From assembly GCA_039881045.1 (NCBI GenBank), contig JAYWVB010000003.1:62001-126000 (forward strand): a stretch of 64,000 nucleotides of DNA. Direction: 5' to 3'. Every line of letters starts with the position of its first letter. The first letter of the stretch is position 1. Below are positions 22,764 through 35,705 of the stretch, piece after piece. This stretch comes from Chaetomium olivaceum (taxonomy: Eukaryota; Ascomycota; Sordariomycetes; Sordariales; Chaetomiaceae). Under the pieces are notes generated by a model. The model did no database searches. It was not told where the DNA came from and saw only the letters and a list, made by a program, of their open reading frames with translations. The position numbers were made by a program, and so were the translations under genes.

Positions 22764-24206
22764 AGGGGACGGACAGACCGGCACGCGGGGACCTAGGCGA
22801 ACCGCTCTGCTGGCCGATGATGGATACCCGTGTTTGTTTTTTTTGGTAGCAGATGAAGAGGGAGAGACAGGCTTGAGAATATATACCCTACCATGCCAAC
22901 ATTGCTCAGGTCTGCCCGCCTCTGTGTGTGACTAAGCCGTACCCGCCCGCTTGTCTCCCAACCTCCCTACACAGTAAGTACATTTCCCACCTCACTCCGT
23001 CCTATCTCGCTTGCCAGCCATCCCGCCAGCTCAGAACCTCACCTCACTCGCCGGCGTGGAGTGTGTGAGGGCGGGGGCGGGGGCGGGGGCGGGGCTGCCA
23101 CAGGTGCGTTCCGATGTCTACCGCCGACCGCCGGAGGGTCAAAGTGGTTTGAGTCGACTGCGCTCGCCTGTTGCTTGCTCTCTGGGCAACTTGGGTTGGG
23201 TTATTTGCTACATACTTGTGCTACCAGCTAGATTAGCTAGACTAGCTGTAAAACGGTGCGAGGGTTTGCGGTCGGCTAGTTCCCCGGTTGAGTGGGAAGG
23301 GGGTTTGGTGGTGGGTATCTTTTTTCTGGTACTTTTTGACGTGGTATGGCCCGTCTATGTTGGTGTTGGTGTAAGTGTTTGTGTGTTTCTTCATGAGTTG
23401 ATGGTTGTGCGAGGCGTGCTGAAAACGTCCTTCGTTATACAGACTGAAGGTAGGACTGGTTCGTCGACACTCAGGGGTAATAGCTAGCAAGAGTGGGGGA
23501 GGGAGTAAAGCACGACTCCATAATACCGAGCTGTTTAACTCCGCCCACCTGTTGCGTGTTGAACCTGTTACTTGTTGATGGCTGGCGGTTGGAGATGTTA
23601 TTTGCGGGTTCACGTCAGGTTAAGCTTGCTGAGCTTCTGGACCCGAGATACGAGCGATCTCGGTCATTAGGGATAGTTTTACAGACACAATAAAGGGCGA
23701 CACCATTGCAAACACAAAAACGAAGGTGGTATCATCTGGTACTAGGTAGGTACTTTCACAAGCCAAGATAAGCCAAAAAAAACAGTGCAACAACAGAGAT
23801 CCTCCAGCAGCCTGACAGTCATGACGCGCCCACCTCGCTCCCGCTTCCCCATTCCCCCACCCCGACAAAACTCGTAAGAAATAGGGTATCCCTCGTGTCG
23901 TTCCCATTCCCTTATCCGCCCCGTCCCCGTCGTGTGCGTGATCGCTAAATATTTCATTATTGTGTGTTGGTGGGTATAGTTGCTGTGTGGTATCAAAAGA
24001 GTCCGGAAAATATATTCAGGTAGTCCCGGTGAAGGGGGCGTGTGTTGTTGGATGTGGAACCACAGATCATGGAGACAGTGGTAAAAAGATTATTCCCGTC
24101 AAGATTTAAAAACGGAAGTGCGTGGTGCATGTGCGTGTGTGTGGGTGGTGTAACGAGCGGTCGAGTGTCGGGGTTGCTACTCCCCCCCACTCAGACAAAG
24201 CACCCC
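22764..24206. other. Intergenic between convergent genes
   Basis: The SPB4 and stomatin-like genes converge here, so it should hold both 3' ends. A G-rich tract with four runs of about five G (23071-23095) could form a G-quadruplex. No gene seen. Confidence 0.5.
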
Positions 24207-25377
24207 TCAGATGTTCTCAATCACCCTGGCGTTCATGGCCTGCTGGAAGCCCGGGTCGCCGCCGTGGTCGGTGGAGCTGCTGCCCTCGGCAAAGGGGTCG
24301 GTGCTGTTGGCGATGGCGGCGTTCATGGCGGGCGAGTTGGGCATCGTCTGGCTGGGGCCCGGCAGGAAGATGACCTTGCTGTTGGCGCTCTTGGCCATGG
24401 CCTGCATCGCCTCGAGGTAGCGGATCTGCATGGCCGGGGCGGACGACAGGATGTCGGCGGCCTGGCGCATCAACTTGGCGGCTTCGACCTGGTCGGGGGT
24501 TAGTCATCGGTGTTATCTATATGAGAGTGGCGTGACAAAGAAACATACCTCTGCCCTGGCGGCAATGATCTTGCTTTCTCCGATCCGCTTGCTCTGGGCG
24601 GCCATGGAGAGCGATTCCTGGAGCTCCTGGCTGAAGATGATGTCCTTGATGAGCATGCTCTCGACCTGGACGCCCCAGCCGGTGGCGACATCCTCGATGA
24701 TCTCGCCGATACTCTGGGCAACTTCCTCCCGGCGCTCAATGACTTCCTGGAGGACACGGGCGCCCACGACGTGGCGGAGGGTAGTCTGGGTCCGCTCAAT
24801 CAAGGCCTGGCGGATGTTGGAGATGCCAAAAGCGGCCTTGTGAGGCGAGACGATGTGGTAGTAGATGACGCTTGTGAGGTGTAGGGTCACATTGTCCTTG
24901 GTCATGCAAGTCTGCTGGCCGACTGTTGGAGGTTAGTTTCGTTTGAACCCTGAATGGCGATGTGCAAGAGGGGACGGAGGACATACCTTCGACGATCTGG
25001 ATCTTCACATCAACAGACGTCAGATGCTCGCTCAGCGGGTTAATCTTGACGAGGCCGGGATCGACGGCCTTGTAGAAGCGGCCGAACTTGGTGACGAGGC
25101 CGACGTTGCCCTGGTTGACCTTCTTGAAGGGGTTGGGGCAGCAGATGCAGCAGGGAATGGCTCCAAGGGTGCCGACAATTTCGCCGAGACAGTTGATCAT
25201 GGCGCCATACCAGCCCGGATAATGAACCTCCTCGACGATGCTAGCGTAGCTGCGTTGCAGGTCCTCGGGCTTCGGAGGTTCGACCTTCATGTTTGCCTGG
25301 GCCCGGAAACCGCCATTGCCGGAGCCGGGGGCCTTGCCCTTGTGGGAGGAGCCCTGGTCTTCTGTTGCGTTGTTCAT
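24207..25377 (-). CDS. Stomatin-like SPFH/band 7 protein
   Basis: Three exons, 25377-24987, 24922-24549 and 24488-24207, with GT-AG junctions and 348 aa in perfect frame. The Ser/Gly-rich N-terminus is followed by a hydrophobic Cys-rich hairpin anchor (INCLGEIVGTLGAIPCCICC), then the SPFH domain: GLVTKFGRFYKAVDPGLVKI, TKDNVTLHLTSVIYYHI, LRHVVGARVLQEVIERREEV, and GVQVESMLIKDIIF. A helical segment (ESKIIAARAEVEAAKLMRQA) and a C-terminal tail follow. Stomatins are cholesterol-associated membrane scaffolds that oligomerise and modulate channels or organelle membranes (family knowledge). The Cys pairs in the hairpin are likely palmitoylation sites (inference). Location, plasma membrane or endosome, cannot be decided. 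Confidence 0.9.
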
Positions 25378-28300
25378 GATGAAAAGTCGTCGAGGTGGTG
25401 GCCAGGATATTTTTGAGTTCCTGATGGTTAGAAAATGGTAGGGTGATAAAGCGGATGTGAGATGGGCTGGTGTGTCGTTTTATGTGGTTTCGGGAGCGCG
25501 AACATGGCAGCTCAGGGTAGCTCCAAGTCAGGCGGGTGTTTTGTGGGGTGATGGAGCATTGCCGCGTGCAGGGCTGCAAGGGTTTTCTGTGGGAATCATC
25601 CAAGGTGCCTGTCCCCGCAACGGCAAGTGGGGGATTGATTGGTCAAGACCTGGATCCAAGCCAGTGCCCAGACGATACGGTGGATACGAGCGGTCACTGT
25701 GGGGTGCTGGAGAGTGCTGGAGCTGCAGCCTGCATCCCAACATGGAATTCCACGGGAATGGAATGTGAAATCTTTCCAATCGCCAATGCAATGGAACCAT
25801 TCACTTTTTATTTTATTTTATTTTTGCAGTTCCAACCTCAGAAGTCAACTTCACTCGCTTTTCAGGTCCCTTTCTAATCATGCGACAAAATGCAATGAAA
25901 CCGCCGCATATTAAAAGTATCTCATTCCATCAGCCTCCCAACGACGAGAAACAATCGGGTGACTGTGGATTATGTCGGGCAGGCTTGGGGGCGCCACTTG
26001 ATCGGCCCGCTGTCACCTCTCCGGGGCTGTGTTTTGCATGGCGAGCCTTGGTGCCTTTCGTGGCTCTTGAATCCCCGTCGGTGTTGTTGCACGGCAGTGC
26101 CCGGGAATACCGGCTTCTGTCTCGTAGCAGTTCCCCGCTGATTTTCCTGGTTGGGAACAATAATGAAATGAGCGAGTTACACAGCGAGACGACCTCGCTC
26201 CTTGAGGTTCCTCGGCTTGCCAGCTCGGTTACGACCGACCTATGCAGATATATATGCATGTATCATCCAATACAACACGACAGCATCAGCCCGATACTCG
26301 TAACCGCGAAGACGTAAAGCGGCACTCCTCGCCCGACTTTTTTCCTGACGGGAAGTTAGGTATTTTCAAACCCAACATTCCTCGAGAATCCGAGTGACGT
26401 CGATCACTCCACGATGGATCGGCAAACAACCGGAAACAAAAAAGGCGCATAGAGGCCATGCCTCTCCATCCAAACAATTCAGAATCCTTTTCCATAAGAG
26501 ACAGTGGCTGTGTCCCACGGGATAATGTGTAGGGGCCGAGTGATAGGCGGGGCGCTGCAAGGCTAATCCCGAGGCAGTCTTTGATGGTCAATGGTCATTG
26601 AAATGATCTTTGGGCTTTCGGCGGGCCCAGACCACAGCAAGCGAACCTCTTTCCGTAACCTCTCTCTGGCATGTAGTATAATCTTATGTAAATGGACGTA
26701 CCCAACTTTTCTGATTTGACAAGGGCCCCAAGGCCACGCCGAGGGCTTTGTGGTTCCGGCCCCCAATGCTTCGTTGTTTCCCAAGCTGCCATGCAGGGCA
26801 CCAGCAGTCCTGCCCAACGCGCGTTCTGTAAGCAACCCAAAAGCCCGGGCTACGGAAGATGCTCGCCGTCATTCCAAATATGAGGCATTATTATGCTGTC
26901 ACGAGTTGGACGATGGTGGGGAATGATGTGACTTCACCGTTGCAGGGTGCCGCATTCGAGTCGAAAGATCGATAGCGAGGGCTGTACAGTGGCGCAGAAG
27001 ATAAAGATATTGAAATGCTAGCTTCTATTTCGCTGTCTCCACGGGGGGTATAGAAATGGTATCGGGTATATAAAAAGGTGAGAGAAAAGGTGCCCAGCCC
27101 AACACGTTGCAATACGCGGCGACCGCAAGCACTGCTCCGAGCCGTCACGGGTATCATCCATGTATCCCGCCACGAACTATACGATATTCAGAAACATGGC
27201 GATATTCAGAGCACGCCAGGTAAATTGCAAAGACCCATTTTCTTCCCTCTTCCTGGCTCTGACTATGTCCAATGTCTCACAAACCTGAGGCTCATCTCCC
27301 GAAGCCGCCCAAAGGCTTACTGAGCGCCAACCCCATTCTGGCGGATTTCTTACCCATCCCCCGTAGAACAGAGATTAAGGCTTGTTGGCGATGTCTCATT
27401 AAGTGAGCCTTGTGCACCGCCCCGTGTGTAAGCATCCAGCCCAAAAGGCTGTCCGCGAGGCTTACTTAAGTTCCGACTCTTTTCGTCCGTTAAGGTTTCA
27501 ACCCAGAGGCGGCAAGGAGGTTGTAATCCAGTATGACAGTCAATCTACCAAAGAACGGGGCACACTCGTGTTTTATCCTTTGAACACGGACTGTGGTACA
27601 GAAAGATTGTCAGGTATGTCGGTGCCTACCCGCCTCACATGAAACTTTCTCTCTGCATCCCGTCAAAGCGTTTGGCATTGGGAATATAGCACTCTCGTGC
27701 GCATGGCTCCAGCTCGTCCGCCAATGGGGTGAGCCGGGCGAGCACTCGCCGCTTTTGGCTCACCCGCTCGCGCGACCCTGTGAGCAGGGATAAATAAGGT
27801 ACAAACCAGAACTTTTGGTCCAGAAGTTGAACTCTGTATGTCAATATAGTGGGCGCAGCCCCTCGACCACCGTTGCGATTGCACAACCTAAGATGCTTAG
27901 AATAGTTGATCCAAAATCAGGAAAACGGCGTTAGTCTAGAATGAGAAGCGATGTTCTATACCAGTACAAATTGGGAAACCTCGCTAACTCCTCCCCTCCA
28001 ACTCGTATATCTAATTGTAATTGTCAGGCGCCGGAACAACCTTTTCGACGCCTTCCAGGCGTAGAAGCAGCGTACCCGGCCCGGCATCTACAGGGAGAAA
28101 AGCGCTCCGACTTCACATGGATCGGCGATCGGGTTACACACTCCGGATTCAGCCTTCGGACATCAGAAGTCTACCCCTCTTTCTAAAGTTCCACCCGTTC
28201 CTCGACAACGTATTGAAGGAGTATAGAATACGCCAGGGGGAAGTAGTTATAGGAAGTATTGTAGGAAGTACAGAAGAGTAAGATCGGGGGAGGAATAGGC

Positions 28301-29480
28301 CGGCTAGAGAAGTGAAAAGGATGGGGTCAAGCTAGAGGTTTTGCAAGGGTTACAGTTCAATGCCACCATCACCTTTGTTACTGTTGAACTGCGTACTCCG
28401 TGCGCGAACACTGCTCGTGCATCGCTTGTACCCTGTTACTTCAGCATTATACCCCTTAAGGTCCCTCCTCGGTCCTGATAGTAATTGATCGCATTACGAT
28501 TAGCTAGACCGTCGCCTGGCATACCATACCCCTAGTAGCGGGTAATTTCTACAATATACTATTATCCCGTTATCCTCCCCTTTAGCTTATATCACGAGTG
28601 TTAAAGAGCTAAGCTTCTTAGTCTTCATAGTACTAAACAAAATCTTCCACTGCCTTGGATGGGTATCTCTGAATAGAGGAACTATACGTACGAGAAGCGA
28701 GTAGACGAGTATGTATATGAGTATATGCGAGAGGGGTGGTATGGGCGGGGATTATTCTAATGCATTTCTGCCCCTTCCACATGATCGTCACCGGACGGCT
28801 ATCATTGGGGATCGAAGCGTTTTTGTTTTTGCCCACTTAAGGCCGCAGCCGGAGACCAGCCCGAAGATTGCCTGGGCTATCTGAGCAACTCATGCGGTTG
28901 CTTCTTTTGTCCCACGATACTCAGACCATATCCGGTCTCACCACGATTTTGGCACCTGAGACAACTCAACCCCCCGCCACGTTTGAAAACGACATGACCA
29001 TGCTGTGAAATGTCTCGCCGTTCCAAGCCCTTCCTTTCCCTTCCTCTTGCTAGTAGCCCCATCCTCAAGTCCAGTCCGCTAAATGCTAGGCTCGTTGGAA
29101 TCACGCGAGGCCGAAGGTGAGATGACATATCTGGTTAACGTATTGATAGAATGTAGGATTGGGTTTATCAATCCCACAGCTTGAAAGGCTGTGTGCGTTA
29201 TTTGGCGGTGGGAGTTAACGATTAGTTGTTGCCGGATAGGGCTGGATAGAACTAGAATTTGGAACCACGCATCATGACGCATGAGTCGGGCTGATAATGC
29301 CCGTGGCTGACGGATGAGCAGAAATATAATTATCTCGGGCATGCAGCTCCACGTGATCGCCGTTGGTTGCCTACCGGGCCAGGCGAATCGGTCCCAAAAC
29401 CCCTCCTTTTTTCTGACCGTTGCTTCCCCCTTCTTTGCCGATAACTCCTTGCTGACAGTTCTCTGGCCCCAACCCACAAC
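25378..29480. other. 4.1-kb region, no gene seen
   Basis: No convincing ORF. There is a strong TATA element at 27066-27074 without an obvious gene downstream, an 8-bp inverted repeat GGTGAGCC...GGCTCACC at 27726-27763, and an AT-rich patch at about 28440-28640. The shared promoter of the stomatin-like gene and the next gene lies somewhere inside. Confidence 0.5.
27066..27074 (+). promoter_or_regulatory. Isolated TATA box-like element
   Basis: TATATAAAA in a GGGTATATAAAAAGG context. The first downstream ATG (27161) opens only about 20 codons (MYPATNYTIFRN) before a GTAAAT that could be a donor. No second exon could be identified, so the element may be fortuitous. Confidence 0.25.
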
Positions 29481-31927
29481 ATGGCCGACGTGGCTGGAGA
29501 CGGGCGATCACTCGCTGACGTTGTCGCATATGGCGTGCGACTGGCGACGACGCTGCAAATATACATGGAGATAAGTCAGAGCGCTAGGAAGATCCTACAA
29601 GATGTCGTGCTCGAGATAAGCGCGACAGTTACTTCTCTCAGACAACTTGACGACACCCTCAGCACTGACGAAGAAGCCGCCAAGCGGCAAGGTCTGGCTC
29701 CTGCTTACAAACCCGATGGAGCCACCGAGGTAAAAGCCCTCGCGGTTCAATGCGAGCGGGTCTATAGAATCGTTGTCGGTCTCCTCCATAAGGCAAGCGA
29801 GCTACGTGGCAACTCGTCTCACCCCGACGGTGACTGCCAGCCCTTGAACGTGCAGGTTGACCCTGCCTCGCTCAAGCCACTCACCATCCTGATGCGTGGA
29901 ATGATGTGCTCGACGGAAGAATGGCTTGAGCCCCGAATTGGCCGCTGCCACGAGCAGCTGCGATGGCTCAAAGCGGGCCTGCTCCTCCACCTGCAACTTG
30001 TGAGCCTGGCAAAACTACATCTCGACTACGGTCCACGGTCCGGCGGCACATTCGACTCTGAACTGAGCTTCCGGACTGCAGCCGAGAAGCTCAGAATCCG
30101 CCAGCTGCAAATCGCGAGGAAGGCCGTCAAAAGGCAGGACCGCAAATTGGACGACGACGACGAAACCTCTACCGACTCGGACTCGGACCGTGACTCAACG
30201 GACGACATCGTTCCTCCTCCCTCTTACGCTAAACCAGCAACTGGATTGTCGTCGGTGCCCGAGGCTAATCCGGTTGTCGAATGTGTCTCGGCACCTCGTC
30301 CAACTGAACCAACGTCGTCTGTATCCACGGCCGCTTGCGATAGCAAGGGTCAAAGTCCGCCATGGTTGGTTATCGACGGCATTTCCAAGATACCAGGTAT
30401 GTAGCCAGCGTCAAGTTCCAGGAACCTCGATTAACACAGTTCACGATCAGCCCCGCTTCCCCCCCAGGTCGTTGACAATATCGGCGGGGCACGGCCTAGC
30501 ACCCCTGAGCAACCCCCGCCAGGCTACACGGAGCCCGAGACATCGGATCCCGAGGCAGACTTTGTCTTCCTGGAGAAACCCGGATGTGATGGGACCAAGA
30601 AGTGTGAGGGGACCCCCGAAATCGAGCCCATGACAGGATTTCGTTTCCCAGCGGCCAAGGTGTCCGAGGAGAAGCAGGGGGCACCTTCGACCTCTCCCTT
30701 GTCGACCTTCGCCAATCTCATCCCCAACTGGGTGCAGGGAATCTTTGGCTCATGCGAACCCGTGGCCGACAGTGTCAGCGTAGACCTAGAAGCCTACATC
30801 GCCGAGCCAACCACGGCCTCTGCACCCGTCAAGGTCCCCTTCGGACACGAACGGCTGAAGTTCGGCCTCAGCCGCGTCCAGAAGAACAAGATGGGCCCAA
30901 CCTGGTTCCGCTACATGGACATGAACTCCGTCCAGCGCGGGATCGTCGATGAGGTTGTTAAATTCGCCAAAACCCAATCCCATCACGTGCGGACCTGCAT
31001 TGCAGTCGAAGAGTTCAAGCGCGAAGGGCAGCCCAGATCATATCTGATCTTCTTCTCGCTTGCCGAGCCCCCGAAGTCGGTATCGCTTAAGGATGCCGTT
31101 GGTCGACGGTTTTCCTTCCCATATGAGCTTTGCAGGGACTGGGAGGTACGTCCAATCTATCTTCTCACTCTATAACCCATCTCACCGTTGCTCGCCCCTG
31201 GGTCAGGTACTAACCCCTCCATTCAACTCAATAGGGCATGCATCAACTCATCACCGAAGCCTTCTTGCATGTCGAAATCCTCGGCCCACACGTCAACCAG
31301 GGCCACTACGACCTCACAAGCACAAACGGAGACATCATCATGCCCTCGCTGTGGTCAACCACTATCCGCCCCGGCGACAAAATCACCATGCACATGTGGC
31401 CGATGAACAATCTGCCCCCGAGATTCCCCCGGCCCAGACCTCCAGTGCCCCCTCCCGGCGCCGTGCCGCGGCCACCTCCACCGGTAGGGCCTTCCATGCG
31501 GCCACCTCCACCCATGCAGCCACCTCCGGCGGCCCCCCCGGGACTTTCCTCGCCACCGTCTGGGCGGCCGCACGGCTTCATGAACCCTCCTCTTCCCCGT
31601 CCTCCGCCACCGGCCCCGAAAGTCATTCAAGTCGCCGAGCCCGGAAAGACGACAAAGAAGACGAAGATGGGCAGTGCGATCCTCGGCTGGATGATAGGTA
31701 ACAAATTCGACGAGGAGGAGGACGATATTAGTCGGGAGGAGGAGGCGGAGCTGGCGGTTGTTGACTTCCGCGGGGCGCTGGATGCGCAGGTGGCTGTGGC
31801 CGAGATGCTGTGCCGGTTTACGAATGTGAAGGATGTGCATAGCGAGCTGATGGAGAGGCTTTGGGATAGTTCGGAATCGGAATCGGAATCGGAGGATGAG
31901 GGCTCAGATGAGGATAGTATACTGTGA
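29481..31927 (+). CDS. Helical N-terminal plus ubiquitin-like domain (ULD) protein
   Basis: Three exons, 29481-30396, 30451-31145 and 31235-31927, give 767 aa with clean phases; the second intron has branch CTAAC at 31210. The N-terminal 200 residues are all-helical (MADVAGDGRSLADVVAYGVR...LQDVVLEISATVTSLRQL) and resemble the helical N-terminal domains of fungal STAND/NLR-type proteins. An acidic Asp/Ser linker follows. Across exons 2-3 is a fungal ubiquitin-like domain: KDAVGRRFSFPYELCRDWEG, LITEAFLHVEILGPHVNQGH, ending PGDKITMHMWPM. After it come a poly-Pro region (PPPPVGPSMRPPPPMQPP) and an acidic SESESEDEGSDED tail. There is no NB-ARC/NACHT ATPase, so it is not a complete NLR. An adaptor role in signalling is inference. 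Confidence 0.8.
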
Positions 31928-32276
31928 GTGACGGATCGACTTGTTGATTAGGGCGATTGGGCTGGAATGGGTGATGATTGTGATGACTCTTTCTTTTGAG
32001 ATTACTAGTTGTTGATTGTGATGACTCTTTCTTGTGAGATTACTAGGTAGTTGCTGACTTTGTGAGTGAGGGGATGAGTACCTGGGTACTCTTACTTGCC
32101 GACTAAGACAGTTCCTGAATTGTGTGACATATTCGAGTTTTATCCTGCCCTTCTCAGCGTGTTCGCTCATATATTTAAAATAAAAAGCCCTGTAATTCGA
32201 GGCAACATATTATAGCTAAGGTACAGACCCAGAACGCCCATCTTACCGTCCGCGCAATGTACAAGTCATATCCAAG
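31928..32276. other. Intergenic with 38-bp tandem duplication
   Basis: Convergent 3' ends of the ULD and Clr5 genes. A 33-bp sequence beginning GATTGTGATGACTCTTTCTT occurs at 31976-32008 and again at 32014-32046 with one mismatch, a tandem duplication of period 38. Confidence 0.7.
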
Positions 32277-34801
32277 TCATATCCAAGTCACCGCACTCCT
32301 CCTATCTAAATCCAGTTCTCGTTCCTCGCCGGGCTGTTCTGAGAGTCCCTCGTCACCCGCTGAACCAGTGGCCCTGATGACTTGCGACGACGCCCTCCTC
32401 TTGCCCACGCTATCGCCACATATGCTCATGGACCCAAGCGACGTACCGACATCGCCGAGAGCCACAACGTATTCCGATTTGGCCCCTGACCTGCTCCGGG
32501 ATGATGCAGATAACGAGTCCCGTGTCAGACGACGAAACATACTGATGCCAGTCTTCGTGAAAGCAGAGAAATCCGCAGATTTGTTCGAGCTTGCAAGAGT
32601 GGGTGATATCTGCTGTGCTTTGTTGATGGGAGGGAAAGTACTCATATCTTCTGGCGTCTGAAGCAGTGAACCCTCTCCCAGTACAGCCCCTGGCGGGATC
32701 AGCACAGAGTTGATCAGATTCCTCGTGACGCCGAGTCGGGGAAACCGTACCAGTAATACGCTCTCAAAACATCTCATCATGCGAGCCTTCTCGAGCCGTT
32801 GCACGGCGCTCCGCCACGGAGGCCACATGGTGACGGTGGTTCGCGAGATGTACTGTTTCAAGATTCGCCTCGCCAGCTTGATATCGGTCTCCTGGACCAA
32901 CTCTTCAGTCTTCTTGCGCAGGCGTCGGATCAGCTCGTCGTCGGACCTCGCCGGCGTGTTCCAGGGGTAGTACGAGTTGTGGATGGCCCGACAGACGAGC
33001 AGGAGCAGCTCGGTCGAGCTGATGCCCATTCTCTCTTGCGTTGCCGTCATCCACGTTGCGTCAGAAGGCGAAGTGGGTGCGTAGTACATCACCCAGTTCT
33101 CCCAGAGAACGATAAACAATGCATTCGCCTCAGCCCAGGCCCTGCCAACTCTGTCCGTGCAGAAGTCCACAATACCAGGAGTGATGGGTATCGAATGTAG
33201 TAGCGGAAGGGTTTTCTCGCACCACGAGAGGCAGGATCGAATGCAAGGATTAGCCATGCGGCCATCTTTCTGGAATTCAAACGGTCCGGGCGTTTGTGAG
33301 AGTATCCAGTCCTCGAGGGGCACCTTGTCTCGCCGGCTGAGGCCGAATGGTGCGAACTCGAAGGGAACGGGTGACGTGAGATCGCACGACTCGCCAGCTT
33401 GAAGACGAAGAATGTTCCTATAGACAGCCAGGTCTAGAGATCGATCACCCGGAGGGAGGTGCTGGAAAATCAGCGTCATGCTTTTCTGGACTAGATAGGC
33501 ACGTGCATTGGTGATCTCGAGGTTGACTTCCTCAACATTGCCGGTTCTGCCGGAGGTGAAAGCCAGCAGCATATGTAATAACAGGTTGGTTGCAGCGAGG
33601 CTACCGATTGACGGGCAGGCGGCTGAAGGAGGCTGTTGAAGGCGTGCCAGCTCCGCTCGGATGATGTTCTGAATAACCTCGACGTGCTCTGGGATGCTCG
33701 CCGTGTGGGCGCATTGGATGACGAGATACCAGAAGGTGTTGTCGCGGCATGCATCATCTGAAAGTTGGCGTTTGAGAAGGGTGGTATAGAGCTCGAAGGC
33801 CTCTCGGTTGCAGCAGAACATTGAGAGACATTCTGCTGCGTGCTTGATATCGGCAATATCTTGAACAGAAAACGTCTCCACCGGCCGATTGCGGTCGATG
33901 GTGCGAATTGACCGGATTGGTACCGGCTGCGGTGGGATGCGCGGTGAAAATGCCAGGGAGGTAGGTGACGGATTGGGGGAGGTAGGAGAGCTTTTACCCA
34001 GCAAGCTGCTTGATTGGGAAAGCTTCGGGGGATTCGGGGAATTCAGAGCCGCCTGCTGCTCCCCTGGAAAACTGGCGGGGATGGGCGGCAGCGGCCATTG
34101 AGGTCCCAAAACCTGTGACGGTATTTCCACCACACTGTGGATCTCGACTTCGAGGCCTGGGGAGACACCGACGGCATCAAGGGACATTTTGCGAACAGAG
34201 TCTGGCACTGTCACGGGAGTGCCCAGGGCTTCGGTGCTAGCGTAGCTGGCTAAGCTGGTTGCGATTGTGGAGGCCGGTGACGTGGATGCTGGCCCAGAGC
34301 GACTCTTGTCCTCGGCCCAGCCGTGTCCATGGTCTGCATCTTGCTCGATTCTCTTTTTCGGCGGCTTTGACGACGCTGAGTCGGCGCTGGAGACGCTGCG
34401 GATGCTTGCAGAATGCCTGCGGCGCTTAAGAGGATCTCGGCGGACCAGACCGGATGTGTCGTCCCACTGGGCGCCCTGGGTGGCTGACGGCGTTGCAGCT
34501 GTTGCGCCGTGCAGCCCGCGCCCCTGCTTCTTCACGCCCCATTTCTGGAGGTGATGTGTATATTGACGCTCGCTGCCAGGTGTTAGACGCAAACCCCCAT
34601 GATGGCCGGGACTGGATCTACATACTTTGCATAAAAACCGTACTCCAATTGCATGCGGGTGATGACTTGGGCTAGCTTGACTTCAAGATAGAGCTCGATG
34701 ATACGAGGTCTCCACTTTTCCCATTCTTCGGGCTCGATGCGTTTCGTTCGATGTCTGACTGGGCCATTGATAAACTCGAAGCCCCCATTTGGCGTTGCCA
34801 T
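32277..34801 (-). CDS. Clr5-domain protein
   Basis: Two exons, 34801-34626 and 34572-32277 (823 aa, in frame). The N-terminal Clr5 domain spans the intron: EEWEKWRPRIIELYLEVKLA, MQLEYGFYANERQYTHHLQK, WGVKK. Clr5 was named from a fission-yeast silencing factor and is a putative helix-turn-helix DNA-binding module that is expanded in filamentous fungi. A Ser/Pro-rich disordered segment (about residues 90-300) precedes a helical, repeat-like C-terminal half (AECLSMFCCNREAFELYTTL, FWYLVIQCAHTA) that resembles TPR-type helices. The intron is 53 nt with donor GTATGT and acceptor GGCAG. The product is probably nuclear, but its target is unknown. It converges with the ULD gene. Confidence 0.85.
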
Positions 34802-35705
34802 GGTTTTTTTTATCCTCGGAGGAGATTACAGTAAATAAGATTTCGCCCCATGGTCGGGACAACCTAAGACTTTATTGAAGAATGACAACCTGGAAGGTAG
34901 GGAAAGTGAAGAAGGCTCGGGAGTAAGTGAAGAGGCGGTTCTGGCAGGGAGCTGGCCCGTGCATCTTCAAAGGTCATATCAGGTTAGCGCATGCCACGCG
35001 ACCAAAACATCCCAGTCGTTGGGCAAGAGCGTTCGGCACCTCCAGACTCTAGCTGCTTGCAAGCAAGCTAAACCGAATTTGGTCTTTGAAGCTGCAGGTC
35101 AAATTGGAAACAAGGCGTTTCAGCCTTCCTCGTTCTCCGTTCACCACCCCATGGACAACACATTGGAAGCGTGACAGACTCGAATTTGAAGCAGATCCCG
35201 CAGATCCATTCAGAGAATACGAATTCTGTGGTGGCGGGATGGATGGTCTAGCTTAATACGGACTTTGTCAACTCGTCGGAGTCGTCGCACGCTTCAATCT
35301 CGCACATGCTTGCTCCACTTTCATTTCACAACTACTAGCCAGTAACCGGTCGAGATGAGTCAAATGACTCTAAGAAGGGGGCCATGATGCCCGGAAAACG
35401 GCATTTTCCTTTGTTTTTCGACCTCGTGGGCATGAAGCGAAGGCAATAGTTCGACATATGCTCCACCTGACTGCATTTGGTGACAGGTGCTGACTTCTGC
35501 AATATCGACGAACTTACAATGTCCAAACCGGGAAATCGACTCCTCGAGTGAGGCTGCCGAACGGGATATATGAAGGTTGAGGATTTTCGAAGAACGATGG
35601 ATTTTGACATCTGACTACCTACAGTTGTCAAGCACAGCGGGCTCCTTGAAATTTATCTCTCCCCTTTCAATCCACGTCTTGTTCGGGAGCAACAGTACCT
35701 CAGCA
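34802..35705. other. Intergenic, promoter side of two divergent genes
   Basis: No ORF of substance. It separates the Clr5 gene start from the start of the small gene at 35706. Confidence 0.5.

Noticed and set aside
21669..22784. 371-codon minus-strand ORF
   Set aside because: It lies antisense to the SPB4 coding exon; GC-rich third positions open the opposite strand. Leu/Pro/Arg-rich product without a domain.
27726..27763. Hairpin GGTGAGCC...GGCTCACC considered as a terminator or transposon end
   Set aside because: No partner repeat, no target-site duplication and no adjacent gene; an 8-bp stem can arise by chance.
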